Assembly: GCF_000734895.2 (NCBI RefSeq)
Contig: NZ_CP011382.1
Span: forward strand, 2,830,700 to 2,894,699
Direction of reading: 5' to 3'
DNA length: 64,000 nt
DNA from: Calothrix sp. 336/3
GTDB lineage: Bacteria; Cyanobacteriota; Cyanobacteriia; Cyanobacteriales; Nostocaceae
Of this stretch, positions 56,658 through 64,000 are shown in pieces. Under the pieces are notes generated by a model. The model was not told where the DNA came from and ran no database searches. It saw only the letters and a program-made list of their open reading frames with translations. The stretch's first letter is position 1; each line of letters starts with the position of its first letter. Position numbers and translations under genes: made by a program.

Positions 56658-57379
56658 GGCTAGTGTCTTGTTAATTGGAATCGAAGGTCAATCTTCTCAA
56701 ATATCCTAGAACACGATCCCCTCTTAGTCATTAGTCTATGGTCAGTAGTTATAGGTGGCAATATTTTTTCACCGATGTCTCTGGTTGCCTCAAGAAGGGG
56801 AACTGCTTCAGAAGCTACCTAAAAATGCATACTTTACGTACTACCTGGCTAGGAATAAACTATTCTGACTATGGGGTATGTGATATATCTCACACATCTA
56901 GATGATTGCTAAATTGGAAGTCAGGGTTTGTCTAATAGTATACTTTGCTGATTCCTCTTATCTTTGTAGCATCCTTAACTTGAAAATGATTCTCATAAAG
57001 CAAATTTTTGCGGAAATGTTAGTGTTAGTTCTACAGTGGGAAAACTTAATAAGCAGATTCATCTCCATAGTTCAACAAGTTTTTAGTGATATGTGTGGTA
57101 TAAGATATTTCTCGTCGGTAACGGGAAGAAATTTGGCAAGAGGGTATGTACTTTGGGAAACAAACACATACGATCAAACTAATTGGGGTGCACCAGAGCA
57201 AGTGGCGATCGGTACAAGCTATTGAGGCGAATGGCGGTGAATCAACCCTTTTCTAGTCAGCAGTTCTGTAGGCGAATAGCCGTTAGAGTCGAGATGCTCT
57301 CCTTCTATCTGACTCTGTTTCACATCTATCCGATGAGATTATTGTTTACCCGACTGCCGTTACAGCAGGAAAGCGGTGC
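56658..57379. other. 722-bp region upstream of the cyclase gene
   Basis: AT-rich leader and promoter region. A 107-codon plus frame (56902-57225) reads as a low-quality hydrophobic string without a recognisable fold, so I do not call it. A HIP1-like GGCGATCGG lies at 57204. Confidence 0.45.
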
Positions 57380-60300
57380 ATGAAATCCCAAGCAAACACT
57401 AAGCCGAAAATTTTGGTTGTCGATGACGAACCCGACAATCTGGACTTGCTATACCGTACCTTTTACCGTGACTATAAGGTATTACGGGCAAATTCTGGAC
57501 CAGCAGCTCTAGAGATGCTGGCAAAGGAAGGAGATGTCTCTGTGATCATCTCCGATCAACGGATGCCAATGATGAGTGGTACTGAATTTTTGAGTTTGAC
57601 GGCAACTCAGTACCCAGATATTATTCGGATTATTTTGACTGGCTACACCGATGTTGAAGACTTGGTGGAGGCAATCAACGCTGGTAAGGTATTCAAATAT
57701 GTGACGAAACCGTGGGAAGCTGAAGAGCTAAAAACGGTTGTACGTCAAGCTTTAGACACGCACAATGTCTTAAAAGCTCGCACTCGTGAATTAACTCGTA
57801 CTCTCCGGCAAGAATCCTTACTGAATACTGTTACAAATACTATTCGCAGCGCTTTAGATTATCGGTTGATTCTGCAAACGATAGTTGACACCGTTGGGGA
57901 TATGTTGGAAGTGGATGTTTGTTTATTGCGCCCCTTCCAAGAGAATCAGCTAGCAGATGAAGGGTTTATTTATCAAAAACCTGCTCTAGAAGAGGAAAAT
58001 AGTACTGCTCTGATTGCTGCGGAACTTTTAGCAGACACAGTATGGGAGATTCGTGAACCTCAGGTGATTCCCGATGTCGCTACTGACGATCGCCTTCAGG
58101 GAATGACATCCGAACTACAACGACGGCAAAACGTTTTTGCCACAGCAAATATCTGTTCGAGCTTGATAGTACCTTTGATTTGTCGTCAGGAATTGATGGC
58201 AGTCTTAGCATTACACCAGTGTCGTCAACCCCGTTTCTGGGGGGAAGATGAGGTTCAGCTGGTGATGATGGTAGCAGATCAAGCAGCATTAGCCCTATCT
58301 CAAGCCTATGCCTATGAACAGGTACGTGCCTTAGCTAAGAGAGAAGCATTAATTAATACAATTACAACAGCAATTCGCTCTAGCTTGGATCAGCAAGATA
58401 TTTTTGCAGCGATTACTCAGCAGTTAGGACAAGCATTGCAAGTTGATGGCTGTGTGTTGTCTTTGTGGACTGAGGAAGATGAGTATGTTAAATGTGTTGG
58501 CTTATACGACAGAAAACATGGTGATCAGACGGATACTGTCAAGATAAATCAGCATATAGAGGAACAAAATTTACCACAGTCTCAATCACCGATTCAGGGT
58601 AATCCGATTTTGCAAGAAATGCTGCGAACTCAGGAACCTGTGGTAATTGTCGATATGAGTCAATGTCCACCGGAAATGCAGGGTTTTGATTTAGCATTAA
58701 GATTACCTGCACGCTCCCTGATGGTGGTACCTCTGTTAGCGGATGGTAAAAGTATTGGTAGTATTACCCTGCGGGAAGATAATCGCCAACGTCATTGGCA
58801 AGCATATGAAATTGAATTAGCCAAATCTGTTGCCGTACAAGCAGCGATCGCCGTTCAACAATCTCGTCTATATGAAAAAACCCGGCAGCAGGCAGAACGA
58901 TTATTAGAATTAGATAAACAAAAAACTGAGTTTTTCCAAAATATCTCCCATGAGTTCCGTACACCCATCACCTTGATTCAAGGTCCCTTGGAATCAGCAG
59001 TTTCTGCGAAGGAAGGTTTATCTTACGATCAAAGTGCGATCGCCCTGCGTAACTCTCGCCGCTTATTAAGATTAGTAAACCAGCTTTTAGATTTACAACG
59101 TTTGGATGCTGGGAGAATGCAACCCAGTTTCCGTCCCTGTGACTTAGTGGAATTTGTCAGTCAAATTGTAGAGTCTTTCCGTCCCTACTGTGAGAAAAAG
59201 GGGCTGAAACTAGAAAAGAATTTGGATGAATGTCCAACGGTCTATCTCGATATGGAAAAATTTGACAAGGTGGTGTACAACCTGCTGTCAAATGCGATGA
59301 AATTTACCCATGAAGGTGGTACCATCGCCGTGAAAGTGCAAACCAGGGGCGATCGCTGTTATTTACAGGTACAAGATAGTGGTATCGGTATTTTGCCAGA
59401 ACAGATTCCCCACCTCTTTGAGCGCTTCCGACAAGCTGAAGGTTCGGAAAATCGCTCCTACGAAGGTACCGGACTAGGTTTAGCCCTAGTCAAGGAACTA
59501 GTAGAAGTCCATGGTGGCAAAGTCTCTGTCGAATCCGTGTACAGCGAAGGTACAACTTTTACGATTTGCCTACTATCAGGTAGCTCTCACTTGCCACCTA
59601 GCCAAGTCATGGAAGCACCAACGGAAATAAATCTTAATCGTGCAGCAGTTGAACTGGCAGATTTGGAACTCCTGGAGTCTACTTTTGAGGAAAATGACCC
59701 TGTAGCAGAAATTACCTCAATCCCTGAGGATGAAGCCGCCGTAGATACTACCGGTCACTGTGTTCTAGTGGTAGATGACAATCCTGATTTGCGTACGTAC
59801 GTGTCTTCTATTTTGCGTAATAACGGCTACAAAGTCAGAACAGCACGTAATGGTTTAGAAGGATTTCGCATTGCCAAGGAAATAGTACCCAGTTTAATTG
59901 TCAGTGATTTGATGATGCCCTTAGTATCCGGATTAGAGATGATTCGGATGTTACGGAACGAAGAAAAGGTGAAAGGAACACCGATAATTCTGCTGACAGC
60001 GAAGGTAGATGAAGAGACACGGATTGCTGGTACAGAAAGAGGGGCAGATGCTTATCTGGCAAAACCCTTCAATGATCGGGAATTGTTGGCAGAAGTGCGT
60101 AACCTGATTGCTTTAAAGGAAAATGAGCGTCGGGTAGTTGAATTAAATACCTATTTGACAGAATCTGTATTAAAAAGATTTTTACCCCCAGCTTTGGTCA
60201 GCAAAGCCGCAGATGGTAATTTAGTTCTAGATTTACGCCCTGAACCCCGGTTAATTACGGTATTATTTAGCGATATTGTCGGTTTTACTCAATTGTCAAA

Positions 60301-60832
60301 TACTTTGCGATCGCGACGAGTTGCAGAACTCCTAAATGAATATTTGGAAGTGATGACAAAGGATGTATTTGATAACGGCGGTACAGTCGATAAATTTATG
60401 GGTGATGCCATTCTCGCTCTGTTTGGTGCGCCGGAAGAACTTACCCCCAATGAACAGGTACGTAGGTCAATTAATACAGCTAGAGCAATGCTACGCTCCT
60501 TGACACAGTTAAACCAGCGTTGGCGAGAACAAGGTATTTTTGCTGATACTAGTACCGGCGTGCAATTCCGTTGTGGAATTCACCAAGGGACTGCCGTTGT
60601 GGGGATGTTTGGGAGTGCTGAACGAGCTGATTATACGGCAATTGGTCCGAGTGTGAATATTGCCGCCAGATTGCAACAAGCCGCCACTCCTGGTAGTATT
60701 CTCGTTTCAGCTGACGTTGCTGATTATCTCCAAGAAGAGGAAATTACTAAATATAGTCCTTTAGAATTAAAAGGAGTTGATGAGACAGTTTTAACTTTTG
60801 TAGTTACACCGGAAATGATGGCTAATCGATAG
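57380..60832 (+). CDS. cyaC: CyaC-type hybrid: receiver-GAF-GAF-histidine kinase-receiver-adenylate cyclase
   Basis: 1,150 residues, close to the ~1,155 I recall for Anabaena CyaC. In order: receiver 1 (10-125; Asp59 in ISDQRMP), two GAF domains (~145-310, 330-500), HisKA with SHEFRTPI (His524), HATPase (ERFRQAEGSE...GTGLGLAL), receiver 2 (~790-910; Asp843 in VSDLMMP), and a class III cyclase (~955-1140). Catalytic residues: Asp965 (FSDIVGF), Lys1005 (DKFMGD), Asp1009, Thr1086 (YTAIGPS, the class IIIb Thr in place of Asp), Asn1093 and Arg1097. Output should be cAMP, and class IIIb enzymes such as CyaC respond to bicarbonate. Likely soluble. Confidence 0.93.
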   Translation: MKSQANTKPKILVVDDEPDNLDLLYRTFYRDYKVLRANSGPAALEMLAKEGDVSVIISDQRMPMMSGTEFLSLTATQYPDIIRIILTGYTDVEDLVEAINAGKVFKYVTKPWEAEELKTVVRQALDTHNVLKARTRELTRTLRQESLLNTVTNTIRSALDYRLILQTIVDTVGDMLEVDVCLLRPFQENQLADEGFIYQKPALEEENSTALIAAELLADTVWEIREPQVIPDVATDDRLQGMTSELQRRQNVFATANICSSLIVPLICRQELMAVLALHQCRQPRFWGEDEVQLVMMVADQAALALSQAYAYEQVRALAKREALINTITTAIRSSLDQQDIFAAITQQLGQALQVDGCVLSLWTEEDEYVKCVGLYDRKHGDQTDTVKINQHIEEQNLPQSQSPIQGNPILQEMLRTQEPVVIVDMSQCPPEMQGFDLALRLPARSLMVVPLLADGKSIGSITLREDNRQRHWQAYEIELAKSVAVQAAIAVQQSRLYEKTRQQAERLLELDKQKTEFFQNISHEFRTPITLIQGPLESAVSAKEGLSYDQSAIALRNSRRLLRLVNQLLDLQRLDAGRMQPSFRPCDLVEFVSQIVESFRPYCEKKGLKLEKNLDECPTVYLDMEKFDKVVYNLLSNAMKFTHEGGTIAVKVQTRGDRCYLQVQDSGIGILPEQIPHLFERFRQAEGSENRSYEGTGLGLALVKELVEVHGGKVSVESVYSEGTTFTICLLSGSSHLPPSQVMEAPTEINLNRAAVELADLELLESTFEENDPVAEITSIPEDEAAVDTTGHCVLVVDDNPDLRTYVSSILRNNGYKVRTARNGLEGFRIAKEIVPSLIVSDLMMPLVSGLEMIRMLRNEEKVKGTPIILLTAKVDEETRIAGTERGADAYLAKPFNDRELLAEVRNLIALKENERRVVELNTYLTESVLKRFLPPALVSKAADGNLVLDLRPEPRLITVLFSDIVGFTQLSNTLRSRRVAELLNEYLEVMTKDVFDNGGTVDKFMGDAILALFGAPEELTPNEQVRRSINTARAMLRSLTQLNQRWREQGIFADTSTGVQFRCGIHQGTAVVGMFGSAERADYTAIGPSVNIAARLQQAATPGSILVSADVADYLQEEEITKYSPLELKGVDETVLTFVVTPEMMANR

Positions 60833-60904
60833 AATCATCAAATAATTATTGATTAACCATTGACTGGAAACAGTTAATCGGTGATTAGCAGCAGGGTAAA
60901 CACC

Positions 60905-62224
60905 ATGACACAATCAGTTACGGACATATTACCTGTACCAGAGAAAGTCTGGAGACGACACACAGATCCACCAGGTTTGTGGGTATTTCTGGCTACGGGG
61001 TCGATCGCCCTACATTTGTTGTTGTTTTGGTTACTACGGTTCTCTGATGGTGGTTTGTTGAATCAGCGGCGATCGCCCAGAATTGCCTCCGTTTCTCTTA
61101 TCAACATCACACCCACCAAGTCGCAAAAGAAAACATCCCTGACTGCCAAATCATCCAGAAATAACAAAAATAAAACTTCTCCCCAACCCCAAGTAGTCAC
61201 TCCCAAGAAAAATACAGCGACTCCCCAGCAAAATCCCACCGCTCCGATTATTTCCCCAGAAGTTGAACCACCTCTGGAAGCAGAAATTTTTCCCACCGAT
61301 GCTGAAAGACAAGCCATACAGCGTCAGCAACGTAGACAGAGAAGAAACAGAAGACAAACACCCCAACCTGTCGTCACTCCTCCCCCAGAGGATTTTACTG
61401 ATAGCTTTGACGACACAAACAACAACCGGAATCGAGATATTTTCCCGCAGGATGAGCAAACGGTAACACCATCCCCAGAAAGTACTCCAGAAAATACTCC
61501 AGAACCGAATAATACCAACTTCCCCGATGAATCCCAGGAAGTCCCACCAGAGACAAATACCGGGGAAATTATTGCTGACAAACCCACAAATCAAGAAGGT
61601 GAGACACCACGAACAGACAGAACCGAAACACCTACCACCGACTCTGACAATTTCAATAAACCCCTACCTGATACATTACCCACCGACGATTCTGGGAATC
61701 AACCCCAACCAGAAAACACCTCACCTGCTGACAATCAAGGAGAAAATACACCACCAGGAGATACACCAACCGAAAAACCCCAACCGGAAAATACATCTCC
61801 ACCAGAGACACCAACCGAAAAACCCCCAGGAGGAATCATTGCCACTTGGACATTGCTTTCAGCAGCAAGACAACGGGAAATGATGACAGTCTCTCCCCCT
61901 GATCCAGATTTAGTCCTCCCGGAATATACGGGAAACCCAGAGAAAAAAATTACTTCCCTGTTGATTAATCAAGGTTTAGATTTAAAACCGATAACCTTTT
62001 TGGCGAGTGTTTTTGTTGATACTCAGGGCAACGTGGTGCAAGCTATAGTGATTGACTCCAATATTCCTGCTAGCGAAAGGGATAAATACGCCCAGTTTGC
62101 CACCGAAGTTTTCCGCGATGAAAAATTTCAACCAGCTTATTTTCCTCCAGGAGCTAAGGGAGCCGAAGGTACGAAGTTAGATCTAACTGAGCGTTATGTA
62201 CAAATCACCATTCGACGAGAATAA
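60905..62224 (+). CDS. TonB-like energy-transducer protein
   Basis: 439 residues from ATG 60905 (a GTG at 60881 would add eight). One transmembrane helix near residues 28-48 (LWVFLATGSIALHLLLFWLL) is followed by a long Pro/Thr/Glu/Asn-rich linker of about 250 residues, with repeats such as PTEKPQPENTSPPE. The C-terminal ~80 residues (FLASVFVDTQGNVVQAIVID...KFQPAYFPPGA...RYVQITIRRE) fit a TonB C-terminal domain. This would span the periplasm to outer-membrane receptors. No ExbB/ExbD is near. It follows cyaC by 72 bp, so co-transcription is possible. Confidence 0.7.
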   Translation: MTQSVTDILPVPEKVWRRHTDPPGLWVFLATGSIALHLLLFWLLRFSDGGLLNQRRSPRIASVSLINITPTKSQKKTSLTAKSSRNNKNKTSPQPQVVTPKKNTATPQQNPTAPIISPEVEPPLEAEIFPTDAERQAIQRQQRRQRRNRRQTPQPVVTPPPEDFTDSFDDTNNNRNRDIFPQDEQTVTPSPESTPENTPEPNNTNFPDESQEVPPETNTGEIIADKPTNQEGETPRTDRTETPTTDSDNFNKPLPDTLPTDDSGNQPQPENTSPADNQGENTPPGDTPTEKPQPENTSPPETPTEKPPGGIIATWTLLSAARQREMMTVSPPDPDLVLPEYTGNPEKKITSLLINQGLDLKPITFLASVFVDTQGNVVQAIVIDSNIPASERDKYAQFATEVFRDEKFQPAYFPPGAKGAEGTKLDLTERYVQITIRRE

Positions 62225-62284
62225 TTGGATTTGACATCTAGACTTGTAAAAAATATTGTGTTATATTAGTAGGGTTGAAAATTC

Positions 62285-62355
62285 GCGGGTGTAGTTTAGT
62301 GGTAAAACCTTAGCCTTCCAAGCTAATGATAGGGGTTCGATTCCCCTCACCCGCT
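62285..62355 (+). tRNA. tRNA-Gly (anticodon TCC)
   Basis: 71 nt. Acceptor GCGGGTG/CACCCGC, D-arm TAGTTTAGTGGTAAAAC, anticodon stem TTAGC/GCTAA with loop CTTCCAA (anticodon TCC), T-arm AGGGGTTCGATTCCCCT, discriminator T. CCA not encoded. Confidence 0.95.
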
Positions 62356-62597
62356 TAACGCCGATTTGCAAATAATTCTTCCGTACCTACAGTCAGCTAG
62401 TGAATCTAAACAAAGTGGGGAGTGTCAAGAGGAGGGAGAGGATTTACATAGGTTCAAATAATAGAAATAACCTCTCCCCAGAGAAAGAGAGGCTTGGCAA
62501 CGTTTATTTTTCGTTGAAAACGATAGGTTTTTCTGCCCCTCTGTGTTTTGGATACTGCTTGGGAAGAGGTAATCGAACTCACGTTCTGCTTATTTCC

Positions 62598-64000
62598 CTA
62601 ACTCACAGATGATAATTGTTGTTGGAAAAAAGCCTGTAGGACTCTCTCCGCAATTTGTGGGCTAGTTAGGGCTAAATCAGCCTTCGATTCATTTGGTTCA
62701 GCGTGTTCTACGAGAATATCCGGTACACCAATGCGCTTCACAGGTACAAGAATATCAGCATCAAGTAAAGCTTCAGCAACAGCAGTACCAAAACCACCCA
62801 TAATACAACCCTCCTCCAGGGTGACAACCCGACCAATTTTTTGGGCGAGGGGAAGAATCAGTTCCGTATCCAGAGGTTTAGCAAAGCGAGCATTGACTAC
62901 AGTTGCTTGTACTCCATGTTCACTGAGAATTTCTGCTACCTGCATTGATGGATAAACCATAGTGCCATAGGCTACAAGCAGGACATCATCTCCATGGCGG
63001 AGAATTTCCCCTTTGCCGATTTCCAGGGGTTCCCAGCCTTCTTCCATTAAGGGTACACCATAGCCATTGCCACGGGGGAAACGCATAGCGATCGCCCCAT
63101 CGGTATAATTCACACCCGTCACTACCATTCTCTGTAGTTCTGCCTCATCCTTGGGAGCCATTAATACCATATTGGGAATACAGCGCAAGTAGGCAATATC
63201 ATACATCCCTTGGTGAGTCGGACCATCAGCACCAACAATCCCTGCTCGATCTAAACAGAAAAAGACAGGTAATTTTTGAATACAGACATCATGGATAATT
63301 TGGTCGTAAGCCCGTTGTAGGAAGGTAGAATAAATCGCAGCCACCGGACGCATTCCTTCACAAGCTAAACCTGCTGCTAAGGTGATAGCGTGTTGCTCGG
63401 CAATTCCGACATCAATGTATTGGTTAGGTAATTTGGCTTGTAGCTTATCTAAACCTGTACCCGTAGCCATCGCTGCTGTAATCCCGATAATTTTCGGGTT
63501 TGCTTCTGCCAGTTTCACCAAAGTATGGGCAAAAACCTTAGAGTAGGCTGGGGGCTTAGGTTTATTCGAGGGAACAGCTTTCCCCGTAGTCAAATTAAAG
63601 GGATTTTGGGCATGATAACCCACCTGGTCTTTTTCCGCGATTTCATAGCCCTTACCCTTGGTAGTGGCAACATGAACCAAAACCGGACCAGGAATTTGAT
63701 GAGCTTGTTGGAAAGTTACAATTAATTCTTCTAAATTATGACCATCCACCGGTCCCATGTAGGTGAAACCTAACTCTTCAAATACTGCCCCTACTTTGGG
63801 AACCGCCAAGCGTTTCATCCCTTCCTTAATTCGTCCAATTTCGGGAGAAAGTGATTCACCGACGAAGGGAATTTGCTTAAACTGTTCTTCTAAATTATCA
63901 GTAAAAAATTGTACAGGAGCGCTGAGGCGCATTTTATTTAAGTAACGAGGAATTGCCCCAACGTTAGGGGATATTGACATTTCGTTGTCATTCAGGACAA
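62598..64000 (-). CDS. dxs: 1-deoxy-D-xylulose-5-phosphate synthase, C-terminal part (truncated by window edge)
   Basis: First enzyme of the MEP isoprenoid pathway, using thiamine diphosphate. About 467 residues are visible, and the frame stays open to the last base of the window ([15 protein letters not shown]), so the ATG at 63980 is internal and the N-terminal third lies beyond. Visible blocks: [112 protein letters not shown]. The stop is TAG at 62598-62600. Confidence 0.96.
   Translation of the reverse strand, partial: VLNDNEMSISPNVGAIPRYLNKMRLSAPVQFFTDNLEEQFKQIPFVGESLSPEIGRIKEGMKRLAVPKVGAVFEELGFTYMGPVDGHNLEELIVTFQQAHQIPGPVLVHVATTKGKGYEIAEKDQVGYHAQNPFNLTTGKAVPSNKPKPPAYSKVFAHTLVKLAEANPKIIGITAAMATGTGLDKLQAKLPNQYIDVGIAEQHAITLAAGLACEGMRPVAAIYSTFLQRAYDQIIHDVCIQKLPVFFCLDRAGIVGADGPTHQGMYDIAYLRCIPNMVLMAPKDEAELQRMVVTGVNYTDGAIAMRFPRGNGYGVPLMEEGWEPLEIGKGEILRHGDDVLLVAYGTMVYPSMQVAEILSEHGVQATVVNARFAKPLDTELILPLAQKIGRVVTLEEGCIMGGFGTAVAEALLDADILVPVKRIGVPDILVEHAEPNESKADLALTSPQIAERVLQAFFQQQLSSVS

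Noticed and set aside
56902..57225. 107-codon plus frame before cyaC
   Set aside because: Hydrophobic, compositionally odd string with no recognisable fold and no start context; stops well before the true cyaC ATG.
61063..61594. Antisense frames within the TonB-like gene
   Set aside because: They mirror the Pro/Thr/Gln-rich coding strand, with no domain of their own.
62400..62612. Plus frame ending GRGNRTHVLL, resembling the shadow of a tRNA gene
   Set aside because: No complete cloverleaf can be drawn around 62560-62610 (no matching acceptor arms), so I call neither a tRNA nor a protein.

Overview
The window is a 64 kb piece of a cyanobacterial chromosome, most likely from a filamentous, Nostocales-type organism. 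The evidence is the dense scatter of the HIP1 octamer GCGATCGC, families largely confined to cyanobacteria (DUF3038/DUF4335 pair, DUF29, DUF2288, tocopherol cyclase, FHA-fused penicillin-binding protein, CyaC-type cyclase, LptC- and RodZ-like proteins), heptanucleotide tandem repeats between genes, and many large signalling proteins (NACHT NTPase, multi-PAS kinase, Ser/Thr kinase, WD40 protein). Most of the window is ordinary single-copy housekeeping DNA with short operons on both strands. There is one intact insertion sequence. I see no CRISPR array, prophage or rRNA.

Layout. 0-13 kb: 3' end of glmU, a DUF29 gene, an isoaspartyl peptidase, a 55-residue DUF2256 zinc-ribbon gene, pyrD, trxA, a LOG-family gene, a phosphodiester-glycosidase-like gene, a pentapeptide/membrane protein, pepA, a Uma2 nuclease-like gene, and an acyltransferase plus alpha/beta-hydrolase pair resembling a split plant phytyl ester synthase. 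13-24 kb: metG, a NYN-domain gene with an lptC-like gene, dacB, then the lipid cluster plsX-fabH-fabD-plsC and a DUF2288 gene. 24-33 kb: a secreted Pro/Ala/Glu-rich protein, FHA-PBP1, the DUF3038/DUF4335 pair, apt, a lone oligopeptide-type ABC permease and a HEAT-repeat protein.

33-41 kb is the most accessory-looking part. A CBS/PAS histidine kinase, a receiver-only response regulator and an HTH-NACHT NTPase lie in a row on the minus strand. An IS4-family element (1,440 bp, 19-bp inverted ends, 8-bp target duplication) sits 83 bp upstream of the kinase start. A palindromic repeat lies just upstream of the NACHT gene. 41-54 kb: tRNA-Ser, a YdcF-like gene, tRNA-Arg, tocopherol cyclase, a coiled-coil/WD40 protein convergent with a Ser/Thr kinase, cbiT, cdsA, a DUF2993 gene, rluB-like and rodZ-like genes, malQ, Nudix and RidA. 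54-64 kb: an unrecognised cyanobacterial gene, a 1.1 kb gene-free stretch, a GNAT gene, a 1,150-residue receiver/GAF/kinase/receiver/adenylate cyclase (CyaC type), a TonB-like protein, tRNA-Gly and the 3' part of dxs.

How the genes work together. Several loci contribute to the envelope: glmU, dacB, the FHA-PBP, rodZ-like, lptC-like and the tonB-like gene. Phospholipid and fatty-acid synthesis is covered by plsX, fabH, fabD, plsC and cdsA. An isoprenoid/phytol theme is possible (dxs, tocopherol cyclase, split PES-like pair), but this link is inference. The best candidates for something little described are the kinase-regulator-NACHT array with its possible operator and upstream IS, and the split PES pair. 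Nothing here proves a new system.
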